The notes: generated by a model not told the origin, from the sequence alone. 64,000 nucleotides of DNA from JBAXQQ01 sp037131695 (GCA_964638715.1 CAZWZF010000007.1:1-64000); one strand, 5' to 3'; counted from the stretch's first letter, positions 8,684-18,523 are shown. Numbers and translations are program-made.

Positions 8684-10096
8684 ATGAATATGGTCAAAGA
8701 AAATGCCCGCGATATCCCGGTACGCGGCGAATATGATGTTATTGTTTGTGGCGGTGGACTGGGTGGCGTATCTGCTGCTATCGCTGCTGCGCGGGCCGGG
8801 GCAAAGACACTGCTGATTGAGCGCAACAGTTTTCTTGGAGGTGTTGCTACTGCCGGTATGTGCTGCAGTATTTTTAATTGTTACTACACCGGTGGCGAAC
8901 TGCGTAAACTTGGCACCGCTGGTATCGCTGTTGAAGTGGCTGACGCATTGACCGCGGCTATGGGTTATGGTGCCAGGTGGCATAAACATAAGGGTCATAT
9001 CATCTACGATATCGAAATAGGAAAGCTGGTATTGCAGGAATTAGTAGAGGGTGCTGGCGCGGAATTGCTGCTTTCCGTTTTAACCGCAGATGTTATAATG
9101 GAAAATGGTGCAGTAATTGGTGTTATTGTTGAGACTAAGACCGGCCGTGAGGCGATTTGCGCCAGGGTAGTGGTAGATTCCACTGGAGATGCCGATGTTG
9201 CCGCGCAAGCCGGAGTACCTATGCATATTCAAGAGAATAGTATTCACAGTCTTTGCTTTCGACTTGGTAATGTTGATGTTGATTGCTTTGTCGATTATTT
9301 CCGCCAGAATCCAACCCAGTTTCCTGAATACATGGATGTGGATTGGTCGTTGGCAGAGGCACTTGCGCAATATAACGATTGCGGCACTTTTCTTTTTCCA
9401 CATGGCGGCGGCATGCAGATGGATGCTTTTAAAAAAGCAAAAGCAAGTGGTGAATTGCCCGATACCATCGGCATCCAAGATACCACTGATGCATGCCAGA
9501 TGCATGCCATGCGGCAGACCGGCATAGTTCATATAATTACCGGATTCACCCATTTTAACGGCCTTGATGCCGAAAAAATCACCCGCAGCATCATGGATGG
9601 ACGCCGTATGGCTTTCATTGTCGCCGGTGTATATAAAAAATATCTTCCTGGTTTTGCCAACGCATTTGTCGCTGGCACTGCGGCTAATCTTGGGGTACGG
9701 ACTTCGCGATATATTGAAGGCGATTTTGTATTAAACGCTGAAATGTTAAAAGCAGGATCGCGTCAATCAGATGTAGTTGGTTGTATTGTCGGTTGTGATA
9801 GCATTGTTAAGCATTCAGGTGTAAACGCCTGGGCATCACAGGTTTGCCATGACGAATCATCTGACTTACCTTATCGCTGCCTGTTGCCGAAAAATGTTGA
9901 TGGCTTGTTGATGGGAGCCGGGCGCAGCATAAGTATCGAAAATCCTTTCCTGTTACGTGCCATGGTACATACTATGATCATTGGACAGGGAGCCGGCACG
10001 GCTGCGGCAGTGGCAGTCAAGACTGGAAGAACGCCGCAAACTATCGATGTAGCTGCAATTCAAACTGAACTTAGACGACAGGGGGTAGCATTGTGA
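8684..10096 (+). CDS. FAD-dependent oxidoreductase
   Basis: Near the N-terminus a Rossmann fold binds FAD: YDVIVCGGGLGGVSAAIAAA is the GxGxxG motif, followed by the acidic residue in LLIERN. DSTGDADVAAQAGVP and the C-terminal GLLMGAGRSIS/GQGAGTAAAVAV blocks place it in the FAD-dependent oxidoreductase family (PF12831 type), common in sugar clusters of Planctomycetota and Lentisphaerota. Electron acceptor and substrate are not known. I chose the ATG at 8684 because the ggag at 8671 lies 9 bp before it; an upstream in-frame ATG (8669) overlaps that site. The stop overlaps the next start (ATGA). Confidence 0.85.
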   Translation: MNMVKENARDIPVRGEYDVIVCGGGLGGVSAAIAAARAGAKTLLIERNSFLGGVATAGMCCSIFNCYYTGGELRKLGTAGIAVEVADALTAAMGYGARWHKHKGHIIYDIEIGKLVLQELVEGAGAELLLSVLTADVIMENGAVIGVIVETKTGREAICARVVVDSTGDADVAAQAGVPMHIQENSIHSLCFRLGNVDVDCFVDYFRQNPTQFPEYMDVDWSLAEALAQYNDCGTFLFPHGGGMQMDAFKKAKASGELPDTIGIQDTTDACQMHAMRQTGIVHIITGFTHFNGLDAEKITRSIMDGRRMAFIVAGVYKKYLPGFANAFVAGTAANLGVRTSRYIEGDFVLNAEMLKAGSRQSDVVGCIVGCDSIVKHSGVNAWASQVCHDESSDLPYRCLLPKNVDGLLMGAGRSISIENPFLLRAMVHTMIIGQGAGTAAAVAVKTGRTPQTIDVAAIQTELRRQGVAL

Positions 10097-10917
10097 AGAA
10101 AAAATATATGATAAGATGCGATATTGAAGGTGTCAGCGGAGTGGTAAGTTATGACCAGGCAGAACCTGGCAAGCCAGAATATGCTTTTGGATTGCGCATG
10201 TTCCAGTCTGACTTGTGTGCATGTCTTGATGGCCTGTGGATGGGTGGGGCTGATGACATAGTTATATATGATGAACATTATTATGGTCGAAATATTGATC
10301 CATCCTGGCTGGCGTCAAATGTTATGTTTATTGCTGGAAAACCACCATACCATTCCGACTGGGCTGGTGGATTAGATGATAGCTTTACTGGTGTTATATT
10401 GCTTGGTTTTCATTCAAAATACGGCACACCTGGCGGTTTGCTGCATCACAGTTACGAATTAGATATTCGCGATTTGCGTTTGAACGGGATTTCGGTTGGC
10501 GAGATTGGGATGGAAACGGCGATTGCCGGAGATTATGGCGTACCGTTGATGTTGGTGACTGCTGACAGTGCAGGATGCAAAGAGGCTGAAGCCTTAGTTG
10601 ATGGCGTAAAAACAGTTGCAGTTAAAGAATCACTGGGAGAAACCGGCGGACTTTGCCGGTCGCTTGGTTTAACAGCGGAGTTAATCAAAGATGCTGCTAA
10701 AGGAATTGTGGAAAATCCGCCTTCCAGCAAACCATGGCGGTGCGCCACTCCGGTGACATTGGAAATTGATTTTAATCCAGGCAAATACGCTGATGCAATT
10801 CGTCGGCTTTACCCTGGCGATATTAATACCTGCGGGACACTGATGCTTAATGGCGATACGGCAACTGCTGTTTGGGCAGAATATTGGAAGCGAAAATTGG
10901 AGGCGCAAGCTTTATGA
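10093..10917 (+). CDS. M55-family D-aminopeptidase (DppA-like)
   Basis: All five zinc ligands of DppA can be placed: D10 and E12 (CDIEGVSGV), H62 (DEHYYG), H107 (LLGFHSKYGTPGG) and E137 (VGEIGME); His118/119 are next to the active site. DppA removes N-terminal D-residues from short peptides. Here it is wedged between an oxidoreductase and a sugar-isomerase-like gene, overlapping both by 4 bp, so it belongs to the same operon. That context suggests cleavage of a D-amino-acid conjugate or another amide-linked substrate rather than plain peptide scavenging, but this is inference. Confidence 0.85.
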   Translation: MKKKYMIRCDIEGVSGVVSYDQAEPGKPEYAFGLRMFQSDLCACLDGLWMGGADDIVIYDEHYYGRNIDPSWLASNVMFIAGKPPYHSDWAGGLDDSFTGVILLGFHSKYGTPGGLLHHSYELDIRDLRLNGISVGEIGMETAIAGDYGVPLMLVTADSAGCKEAEALVDGVKTVAVKESLGETGGLCRSLGLTAELIKDAAKGIVENPPSSKPWRCATPVTLEIDFNPGKYADAIRRLYPGDINTCGTLMLNGDTATAVWAEYWKRKLEAQAL

Positions 10918-11825
10918 AAAATGATATCAGTCAATATGCAAAATTAGGTTTAGTGCATCACATGCTTTATCCGGATTGTGTAGAAAATCCGCTGGAACAT
11001 GTTCGTACACTTAAAGCATTAGCGAACCGGACTGACATAGAAACCTTTGACTGCTGTTTGCCTTATGACAAAATGGCACAGGCTGAGTTAATTCCAACGT
11101 TACGTGCATGTGGAAAAAAGGATATTACCTTTGCTGTACATTTTTACCCGCTGCGGAAAATATCTTTTTGTTCTACCAGCCTGCCGGAGCAGGCTCAGGC
11201 ACGAATGATTGTTCGTGATATGATTGATCAGGCTGTTGCTATTGGCGCGACCGGCTTCATATTTGCCTCCGGCGGACCGATGCCGAACCAGGCTTCATCG
11301 GCAAATCATGCTGTTTTTGCTGATTTCTGCCGCTGGCTGTGCTGCGAACTTAAACCTCACGGCATTACCGCTCAGCTTGAACCGTTTGATATGACTATAG
11401 ATAAGAAATTCCTTTATGGTCCAACGGATAAATGCGTCGCGCTTATCGAATCGCTTAAACCCGATGTTGACAATATGGGGATTGAGTTAGACATGGCGCA
11501 CCTGCCGTTGATGGGTGAAAGATTCGAACATGCCATTCGCTTAACAGCACCATATCTCAAACGCGTGCACCTGGGCAACTGCGTGCTGAAAGACCAGGCG
11601 AACCCGCGATACGGCGATACTCACCCTCCGATGGGTTTTCCTGGCGGAGAAATTGACGTGCAGGAATTAACAAAAATACTGGGACTTCTATTAGAAGTTG
11701 GCTTTTTGTCGATAGAAAATCGCGGCAATCTTGTAATCGAAATGACGCCGTGGCCGGGCAAGAGCGTTGACGAAACTATCCGCGACGGGTTCAACCGTCT
11801 GCGTACTGCGTGGTTGGAGGTTTAA
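10914..11825 (+). CDS. Sugar phosphate isomerase/epimerase-like TIM barrel
   Basis: A 303-residue protein of the xylose-isomerase-like TIM-barrel superfamily. ITAQLEPFDM carries the metal-binding Glu, GIELDMAHLP the Asp/His pair, RVHLGNC the next His and IEM the last Glu, in the order expected for this family. Such proteins isomerise or dehydrate sugars and inositols. The ATG at 10914 overlaps the stop of the M55 gene (ATGA) and follows a ggagg site, so the longer upstream frame is not used. The next gene is an aldolase, consistent with a sugar-acid pathway. Confidence 0.8.
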   Translation: MKNDISQYAKLGLVHHMLYPDCVENPLEHVRTLKALANRTDIETFDCCLPYDKMAQAELIPTLRACGKKDITFAVHFYPLRKISFCSTSLPEQAQARMIVRDMIDQAVAIGATGFIFASGGPMPNQASSANHAVFADFCRWLCCELKPHGITAQLEPFDMTIDKKFLYGPTDKCVALIESLKPDVDNMGIELDMAHLPLMGERFEHAIRLTAPYLKRVHLGNCVLKDQANPRYGDTHPPMGFPGGEIDVQELTKILGLLLEVGFLSIENRGNLVIEMTPWPGKSVDETIRDGFNRLRTAWLEV

Positions 11826-11826
11826 T

Positions 11827-12594
11827 ATGAATAATAATTCTGTGCGCCAGGCTTTGCTTGAACGCCGTTTATCAGTTGGGACATGGATTCAGATTGGACA
11901 TCCTGCTGTTGCAGAGGTGTTGGCGAGTGCCGGTTTTGACTGGATTGCAGTTGATATGGAGCACACTGACATCGATAATGCCGGTTTTGCCGCCATCGCT
12001 CGCGGAATGCACGGACGCGGGGTTGTGCCGTTGGCACGCGTTCGCGAGAATAATACACTGGCTATCCGCCAGGTGCTTGACCTTGGCGCCCAGGGAGTAA
12101 TTGTACCTTTGATACATTCCGCTGTAGATGCCGAACGGGCTGTTGCTGCCGCCAAATATCCGCCACGCGGGGTACGCGGCCATTGTTTCTCGCGTATGAA
12201 TAACTGGGGGAAAGATTTCGACACCTATGCGGCTTCGGCAAATGAGGAAATCGCGGTAGTAGTGATGATTGAGTCGCGCCAGGGGGTTGAAAATATAGAT
12301 GAAATTCTGGCTGTAGATGGAGTGGATGGAGTATTTATTGGCCCATATGATTTAAGTGGTTCATATAACGTTCCCGGAGACACCAGTAATGAACTGGTAA
12401 GGGTTGGCTGCAGTAAAGTTTTAAAGGCTTGTAAAAATGCCGGAAAATCAGCAGGAATACATATAGTAATCCCATTAAAAGCCACTATCGAGCAGGCAAT
12501 AACTGACGGTTTTACATTTATTGCTATTGGAGTTGATACAGTGTTTTTAAGTGCCGGAGCAAATGAAATACGCATGATTATGCCGGAGAAATAA
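11827..12594 (+). CDS. HpcH/HpaI-family aldolase (2-keto-3-deoxy sugar-acid type)
   Basis: The protein shows the class II pyruvate-aldolase hallmarks: WIAVDMEHTD, VPLARVREN, GVIVPLIHSA, YPPRGVRGH, the metal ligands in VMIESRQGVENIDEI and DGVFIGPYDLSGS, and GFTFIAIGVDTVFL at the end. These enzymes split 2-keto-3-deoxy acids into pyruvate and an aldehyde in the cytoplasm. Start at 11827 follows a ggagg site 2 bp after the previous stop. Together with the oxidoreductase and isomerase it suggests a catabolic pathway for an acid sugar. A 3'-terminal fragment of a related gene lies at 28622-28753. Confidence 0.85.
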   Translation: MNNNSVRQALLERRLSVGTWIQIGHPAVAEVLASAGFDWIAVDMEHTDIDNAGFAAIARGMHGRGVVPLARVRENNTLAIRQVLDLGAQGVIVPLIHSAVDAERAVAAAKYPPRGVRGHCFSRMNNWGKDFDTYAASANEEIAVVVMIESRQGVENIDEILAVDGVDGVFIGPYDLSGSYNVPGDTSNELVRVGCSKVLKACKNAGKSAGIHIVIPLKATIEQAITDGFTFIAIGVDTVFLSAGANEIRMIMPEK

Positions 12595-12599
12595 TTGTT

Positions 12600-14588
12600 A
12601 TGAATGATATTCAAATGCTTAACCGTTTTCCCCGCATGATGCAGGAATACTTGGTTTGCCGTTTGCGGGAAAATTATCGCGCTAACCACGACCGGGTTAT
12701 GAGTTTGCAGACCCGGGAAGACACGCTGGCATATTGCGCCGGGGTGCGCGAAAAAACCGCGGATATCTTTGGACCATGGCCGCAGAAAACACCATTGAAT
12801 ATTCGCGTCACCGGCGAAATCAACCGTGGCGAATACATCGTGCGAAATATCATTTTTGACAGCCGGCCAAACTTTCCGGTAACCGGCAACCTTTATTTGC
12901 CGCAAAACCATTCCGGACCGCGACCGGCAGTGTTATGCCTGTGCGGACATTCATGGGAAGGCAAGGCATACGAACCATACCAGTCATTTGCCCAGGCATT
13001 GGCGCGGATGGGGTATATAACTTTCATGATTGACCCTTTGGGACAAGGTGAAAGATTGCAATTCCCGGACGGAAAGGGAGAATCTCTCTATGGCCCCGGT
13101 CCCAGCTACCCAAGTGTGCGCGAGCATAACGCTATCGACCGCCAACTATCGCTGACCGGCGATTGGGTTGGCCGCTGGTTCATCTGGGATGGTATCCGCG
13201 CGCTTGATGTCATGCTGAAACAGGAAAATGTCGACACAACACACATTGGCGTTACCGGCAATTCTGGCGGTGGTACCATGACTGCCTTCGCGGTGGCATG
13301 CGACCCGCGAATCACCATGTCGGCACCGTCATGCTGGGTGACCAGTTGGTGTCACAATGGCATCAACGAAGAACCGCAAGACGCGGAGCAATTCCCGCCC
13401 GGCATGTTGGCTGCCGGATTGGAGCAAAGCGATTTGCTGCTTGCCCGCGCTCCCAACCCGGTTATCCTGCTTACCCAGGAACAGGATTTTTTTGATCAGC
13501 GCGGTTCGTTGGAAGCCTTTGAACGCCTTCGCCATGTATATCGACTGCTGGACGCGGAGGACAATATCGGTTATCACGCCGGTCCCGGCACTCACAATTA
13601 CTGGCGTGATTCCCGCGAAGCGATGTATAGATTTTTCAACCGTCATACCGGTATAATGCTGTCAGGAGATGAGCCAAAATTAGTCATTGAAGATGTGAAA
13701 AATCTGCAATGCACCACCACCGGTCAGACAAGCGATATTGAAAATGCCCGCTGTTTGCCGGTCATTATTCGTGAACAATCGCAGGCGTTAACAGCAGAAC
13801 GTGGTGAACAATCAGGGGTTGAATTAATCAGGCGGGTAAATAAACTGCTAAAACTACCACAGCGAAATGCCCCGCTGGAATATCGCATTTTACGTCCATG
13901 GACCGATCGCGGTTATGCCCGGCCATTTGCCAGCCAATTCCTGTTGGAAACCGACCCGGCTTACGGCGCGCAGGTAATCGCGACAAAACTTGAGGACGAA
14001 AACCGGTCATCGCGACCATCACGCGGCGAAGGGACGGCTTTGTTGTATATACCGCACTTTTCGTCTGATATTGAACTGCGCGAGGATGCCCGCATACGCA
14101 AAATGGAGATGGAATACCCGGCATTTTTCGCCTGTGATTATCGAGGCATCGGCGAATCGCAACCCGATACCTGTCGTCCCGACTCTTTCTTTGGAATGTA
14201 TGGCAGCGATTATCATTACGCGTCATACGCCAGCATGCTGGGTGATTGCTATGTTGGCTGGCGGGTACATGATATTCTTTCGGCCATCGACTGGGTAACA
14301 TCGTTCGGCTATAGTCGTATTAATCTGATGGCACAAGGTTGGGGAACCATCCCCGCCGCTTTGACGGCATTGCTGGACGACCGGATAAAACAAGTCACCC
14401 TTATCCACACGCCAAATTCATTCGCAGAAATGGCAGAAACCACCATGCAAAGATGGCCATTCTCGACTATATTGCCAGGGGTGTTGAAAGAGTTCGACTT
14501 GCCGGATATTTATCGCGAATTATCGGCGAAAAAATTGCAATTAATTGAACCATGGGGTGCGACAGCAGGACCAGATACGAATTGGTAA
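12600..14588 (+). CDS. Tandem alpha/beta-hydrolase protein (acetyl-xylan-esterase-like)
   Basis: The 662 residues hold two alpha/beta-hydrolase units. Unit 1 (about 60-350) has GNLYLPQN, the nucleophile elbow GVTGNSGGGTM, an Asp in EQDFFDQRG and a His in GPGTHNYW, so it looks active. Unit 2 (about 410-650) has the fold (ALLYIPHFSSD, CDYRGIGESQP, RVHDILSAIDW) but reads LMAQGWGTIPAA where the Ser elbow should be, so it is probably inactive. Relatives are annotated as acetyl xylan esterases. No signal peptide. It ends the operon that starts with the oxidoreductase. Confidence 0.75.
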   Translation: MNDIQMLNRFPRMMQEYLVCRLRENYRANHDRVMSLQTREDTLAYCAGVREKTADIFGPWPQKTPLNIRVTGEINRGEYIVRNIIFDSRPNFPVTGNLYLPQNHSGPRPAVLCLCGHSWEGKAYEPYQSFAQALARMGYITFMIDPLGQGERLQFPDGKGESLYGPGPSYPSVREHNAIDRQLSLTGDWVGRWFIWDGIRALDVMLKQENVDTTHIGVTGNSGGGTMTAFAVACDPRITMSAPSCWVTSWCHNGINEEPQDAEQFPPGMLAAGLEQSDLLLARAPNPVILLTQEQDFFDQRGSLEAFERLRHVYRLLDAEDNIGYHAGPGTHNYWRDSREAMYRFFNRHTGIMLSGDEPKLVIEDVKNLQCTTTGQTSDIENARCLPVIIREQSQALTAERGEQSGVELIRRVNKLLKLPQRNAPLEYRILRPWTDRGYARPFASQFLLETDPAYGAQVIATKLEDENRSSRPSRGEGTALLYIPHFSSDIELREDARIRKMEMEYPAFFACDYRGIGESQPDTCRPDSFFGMYGSDYHYASYASMLGDCYVGWRVHDILSAIDWVTSFGYSRINLMAQGWGTIPAALTALLDDRIKQVTLIHTPNSFAEMAETTMQRWPFSTILPGVLKEFDLPDIYRELSAKKLQLIEPWGATAGPDTNW

Positions 14589-14669
14589 GGATGGTAAGGG
14601 GGTGAAGGATTAGGTTGTAAGGTGTTAGGTTGTAAGATATTAGGTTTTCAGTTTTAAATTGAAAGTTCT

Positions 14670-14722
14670 CATATTGGAGAAGACCACCCCCTACCCCCTC
14701 CTTGGCAAGGAGGGGAGTTTAC
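14670..14722. repeat. Palindromic core of MITE-like family B
   Basis: The segment aagaccaccccctacccc followed by cctccttggcaaggagggg is the same core as in 46997-47046. It lies between two genes with no terminal repeats left. Confidence 0.6.
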
Positions 14723-14801
14723 TCTTCTAACCATAACTGAAAACTGAAAACTAATGACCCTAATACCTAATGACCCTAACAACTTATCCCCCTTTAAAAA
14801 A

Positions 14802-15701
14802 ATGAAAAAATCTACTGGCATATTTTTGGCAATGGCGGCAGTATTCCTTTGGGGTTCAAATGCTGTTATCGCTCGTTACCTGGCACTGGAAGGCGTGTCG
14901 ATGTCGGTGCTTGCCTTTTTGCGCGTGGCAATTGGCGGCGCTGTTTTGGCGGTATGGGTTTACGTTTCTTCTCCTACATCATTCCGTACCAGTGGCGGGT
15001 TGCTGCGCGACCGTTGGGTTTGGCTGGCAATTATATTTTATGGCGGCAATATGCTGGTGTTCCACTTGGCGCTGCGATTTACCTCGGCATCAGTCGTGAT
15101 GATGCTGGAAAATATTGCATCGGTGGTGGCACTATTTGGCGGAGCATGGCTGTTTCGCGAAAGGATAACCTGGCGCGCGCTGTTGGCATTGGTTTTGGCG
15201 TTGGGCGGGGTATTTCTGGTTTGCCTGGCAGACCCGGGCATTAAAATGGCAGTCAACACCGATGCTATCCGTGGAAATGTGCTGGCATTGCTGGCCGGTA
15301 TCACCTGGGGAGGATACACACTGGTCTGCCGCGGACATGGCCGCCAGGAAAATAGCCGCAATGATGGCGCCATAGCCATGATGATAATGCTGTTAGGTAG
15401 CGCAATACTATTATTCCCCTCGATAATTGGCAGCGGCGGGTGGCCAAAAACTATGTTTGCCTGGATATGGGTGGTGGTACTTGGAGTAATGCATACTGCC
15501 CTGGCAACGGTGCTTTGGCGACTTGCGCTAAACCATATTTCTGCCTACACCGCGTCATTATTATTCTTGTTCACCATCGTGCTTACAATAGCCAACTCCT
15601 ATATTTTCCTGCATGAACAGGCTACTCCCCTGATGCTACTTGGTGCCGGATGTATTGTCGCCGCGCTGTTGACAATGGTTAAACGGCAAGAAAATGGTTG
15701 A
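14802..15701 (+). CDS. EamA/DMT-family transporter
   Basis: A hydrophobic protein with about ten membrane segments arranged as two EamA halves: FLWGSNAVIARYLALEGVS and FLRVAIGGAVLAV in the first, and GNVLALLAGITWGGYTLVCR followed by HTALATVLWRLAL and EQATPLMLLGAGCIV in the second. The family exports or imports small metabolites. I place the start at the Met before KKSTGIF; the 16 residues upstream are polar, come from a low-complexity leader and have no Shine-Dalgarno. With the EamA gene at 17.6 kb it may move products of the sugar operons, but the substrate is unknown. Confidence 0.8.
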   Translation: MKKSTGIFLAMAAVFLWGSNAVIARYLALEGVSMSVLAFLRVAIGGAVLAVWVYVSSPTSFRTSGGLLRDRWVWLAIIFYGGNMLVFHLALRFTSASVVMMLENIASVVALFGGAWLFRERITWRALLALVLALGGVFLVCLADPGIKMAVNTDAIRGNVLALLAGITWGGYTLVCRGHGRQENSRNDGAIAMMIMLLGSAILLFPSIIGSGGWPKTMFAWIWVVVLGVMHTALATVLWRLALNHISAYTASLLFLFTIVLTIANSYIFLHEQATPLMLLGAGCIVAALLTMVKRQENG

Positions 15702-15804
15702 ATTTTTATTTGATTAAATAATTTTTAATAACTAATTATATTTAAAATTATATTCAACAATAGGGTAAAACCCATAGTCAAGGATGATTAAAAATAATAA
15801 TAAA

Positions 15805-15895
15805 CCCCGGGAACGCCAATCTCCTGATTGGCAAGCGGTTAAAATAATAGTCTCCGGGAAATCCGCCGGACTCGCGTCCCGTTCCAAACGGTGAC
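15805..15895. repeat. Palindromic repeat family A, copy 2 (one arm)
   Basis: The reverse complement of this stretch matches the left 91 bp of copy 1, from gtcaccgtttggaac to gcgttcccgggg. The second inverted arm is missing. A small hairpin gccaatc/gattggc lies in the middle. The rest of the 15702-16005 gap is AT-rich and shows nothing else. Confidence 0.8.
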
Positions 15896-16005
15896 CACAT
15901 TTTTATCACCAATAATCCTGATTGAATAATATTTTCTTCATATATTCAAATATTTCTGGTAACATATTTTCAGGTTGAAAATATTAGTTAATGAAAGGTA
16001 ATGTT

Positions 16006-17487
16006 ATGCGATTTAGTGATTTCAGCAGTTTGAAGTATCTTGGTAAATTAAAACCCCGCATAAGTACAGAAATTTCCGCATCACGCCTGGGTGTTGGCTT
16101 TGAATGCCTTGACCGCGATATGTGGGATGCAAACCAGGCATGGCCGGTGCTTGCTGGATTGGGTGTAAAATGGGCGCGAGTGCAGACTGGCTGGGCGAAG
16201 ACCGAGAAGATATCTGGCGAATATAATTTTGCATGGCTGGACGAAATCGTCGACAACCTGATAAAGCATGGTGTGCAACCCTGGCTCAGCATCAGCTATG
16301 GAAATCCGGTATACACGAAAAATATGAATATTTCGGTACCCGGTGTTTCAGCTAATTACCAGGGATGCAGCGAATTCGGTGTCGGTTTTCCTCCCATTCA
16401 TACCGCGGAAGAGCGCCAGGGGTGGCAAAATTACGTGCGTGCTCTGGTACGGCATTTTCGCGACCGTGTTGACCATTATGAAGTGTGGAATGAACCGGAT
16501 TTGTTGAGTTTCTGGAAATGCCAGCCCAAGGCGGCCGATTATGTCGACCTGGTGCGCCTGACCGCGGAACCGCTGCGCCAGGAACAGGCGAATGCCAAAT
16601 TAATCGGCGGCGCTATCGCCTGGGGTATGACCGTTTGGAGCCTGAAATGGCTGGAAGATTGCATGCAGGCAGGAATGCACGAACTGGTGGATATAGTCAG
16701 CTACCACGGTTACAAATCTGTCCCCGAACGCCACAGCGCGCAGGAAATTGCCGCGTTTAAACAAATTATCACACGATACAATCCATCGCTGACATATTGG
16801 CAGGGAGAAGCGGGAATCCAGTCCAAAGTTCCATCTGGCGGTAATTCCGGTGCCCTCGCGACAATGAAATTGAGCGAAGATATCCAGGCGCGAATGCTGC
16901 TGAGAAGAACTATGCTGGAACTGCATAACGGTGCCGCCATGTCCAGCTATTTTCACATGGCTGACTTTGCCAATTACGCTGGAGATACCCGCACTTACCA
17001 TTATGGCTTGCTGCGATTGGAAGACGGTTCGCCAAAACCGGCATTTTATGCTCTGCAGACGCTATGCACTTTACTGTGCGACCCGATGGAACCCGCGAAT
17101 GGACGGTCGGCAGCACACATGAGCCTGATGGATGATACAGATGATCCGCGCGCGACCAAGGCATTTACCTGGCACGCTAACTTTGTCCGCGGCAATGTGC
17201 CGGTGCATGCGTGGTGGATTCCTGAATCGTTGGAAAATGACCCGGTTGTGCAGCAAGCAGAGATGAATTACTGGCTCGATAGTTCATTGCAACTGGATAA
17301 TCCGGTGCTTATCGACCCGGTTACACAAGATGTCTATGCTGTTGAATACGACCGCGACAGAAGAAGCTGCGCGGAAACCTGGATGACGCCAGACCCGAAC
17401 GCGGAAGGTGTCATGCATTTTAAACCGCTGCCGGTAAGCACCGACCCATTGATGATTACCGACCACTCGATTGTTGATATTTTGTGA
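16006..17487 (+). CDS. Clan GH-A glycosidase, GH39-like
   Basis: An about 330-residue TIM barrel followed by a C-terminal beta domain (total 493). The acid/base is E163 in YEVWNEPDLLSFW, the nucleophile E268 in YWQGEAGIQ; the WARVQTGWAKTEK and VDIVSYHGYKS motifs match GH39 and related beta-xylosidase/arabinosidase-like enzymes. No signal peptide was found. I use the ATG at 16006, preceded by aaaggt, rather than the ATG at 15991. It is flanked by two EamA permease genes. The precise sugar specificity is not visible. Confidence 0.8.
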   Translation: MRFSDFSSLKYLGKLKPRISTEISASRLGVGFECLDRDMWDANQAWPVLAGLGVKWARVQTGWAKTEKISGEYNFAWLDEIVDNLIKHGVQPWLSISYGNPVYTKNMNISVPGVSANYQGCSEFGVGFPPIHTAEERQGWQNYVRALVRHFRDRVDHYEVWNEPDLLSFWKCQPKAADYVDLVRLTAEPLRQEQANAKLIGGAIAWGMTVWSLKWLEDCMQAGMHELVDIVSYHGYKSVPERHSAQEIAAFKQIITRYNPSLTYWQGEAGIQSKVPSGGNSGALATMKLSEDIQARMLLRRTMLELHNGAAMSSYFHMADFANYAGDTRTYHYGLLRLEDGSPKPAFYALQTLCTLLCDPMEPANGRSAAHMSLMDDTDDPRATKAFTWHANFVRGNVPVHAWWIPESLENDPVVQQAEMNYWLDSSLQLDNPVLIDPVTQDVYAVEYDRDRRSCAETWMTPDPNAEGVMHFKPLPVSTDPLMITDHSIVDIL

Positions 17488-17510
17488 TGATATTTAAAAA
17501 TTATAAATCA

Positions 17511-17552
17511 GGGACTGACACCGAGTGGCGGAGCCATGATGGTGTCTGTCCC
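17511..17552. repeat. Short palindromic repeat family C, copy 2
   Basis: Ends gggactgacacc and ggtgtctgtccc are inverted repeats. The block matches 7663-7706 in reverse complement, including the ccgagtggc core. It lies just after a gene, like copy 1. Confidence 0.65.
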
Positions 17553-17614
17553 ATCGAGTTTAGCAAAAACCTTTATCGTATTGATTTATGTCTATTTATC
17601 TTGGAAATACCGTT

Positions 17615-18523
17615 ATGATAACAGGATTTTTCATGCTGATGGCAACCGGACTGGGTTGGACAATAACCGGGTCAATGCTGAGTTACATGGCGCGCAAAGG
17701 GATAAATGTAGTCACTTTGCTGGTACCGCAGATTTTGTTCTCCTTCATTTTGGCAAGTATACTGCTGCCTGATTATAAAGCACTGGCAACTGGCCATGTC
17801 ATCGGCTTGCTCCCTTTGGCGGTATTGCTCATCGGTGCTGGCATATTAAACGCAATCGGCATTCTGGTATTGCAGGCAGCCATGCGGGCAGGACACCATG
17901 GTACAGCGTGGTCTATCGGGCAATCCGCCCTGGTGCTGCCGTTTCTCGCCGCTATTCTATGTTTTAACGAACCGGTATCCACCGGACGCCTGTTGGGAGT
18001 GGTTGGAATTGTCGGCAGTCTGATAGCATTCGGAATGGCGCAGGAAAAACAGAGCAGTTCATTTCCGACTGTGACATCATCAAAATCACGGCGAGGATTT
18101 TTACTGGCGCTGGCAGCATTATTTATTTTTGGAATCGCGCAAACCATCATGTCATTACCATCACACCTGCCGGGGTTAGCCGATACCGCGCGCTTGCGAG
18201 TACCATTGTTGTATCTGGGACATTGCGTGGTTTACCTTGGATGGTGGTGGCGCAAACCCGAAAAATTGCAACGTCATGTTATGGTAATCGCCGCGTTATG
18301 CAGTGTCGTCGCTATCACCAGCACCTTGCTGCTTTTCCTTGGGATAGACCGACTTGCCAGGGTAGAAATGGCATCAGTAGGTTTCCCGGTAGCAGTCGGT
18401 TGCAGCATAATATGTTTTGCCATTTATAGCGCCATGATAATGCGCGAACAGTTCTCCCGCTGGCACGCCGCCGGCCTGACAGCGGCACTGGGCGGCATAA
18501 TCTGCATCATTTTGAGCGGGTAA
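17615..18523 (+). CDS. EamA-like permease
   Basis: About ten transmembrane helices, with the EamA-type ending LAGLLGVVGIVG-like segment (RLLGVVGIVGSLIAFGMAQ) closing the first half and a charged loop near residue 160. The second half ends with AIYSAMIMREQFSRWHAAGL and a final helix. This is probably a second small-molecule carrier of the sugar region. A weak tggaaa site favours the ATG at 17615; a start at 17588 adds nine residues and cannot be excluded. Confidence 0.75.
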   Translation: MITGFFMLMATGLGWTITGSMLSYMARKGINVVTLLVPQILFSFILASILLPDYKALATGHVIGLLPLAVLLIGAGILNAIGILVLQAAMRAGHHGTAWSIGQSALVLPFLAAILCFNEPVSTGRLLGVVGIVGSLIAFGMAQEKQSSSFPTVTSSKSRRGFLLALAALFIFGIAQTIMSLPSHLPGLADTARLRVPLLYLGHCVVYLGWWWRKPEKLQRHVMVIAALCSVVAITSTLLLFLGIDRLARVEMASVGFPVAVGCSIICFAIYSAMIMREQFSRWHAAGLTAALGGIICIILSG

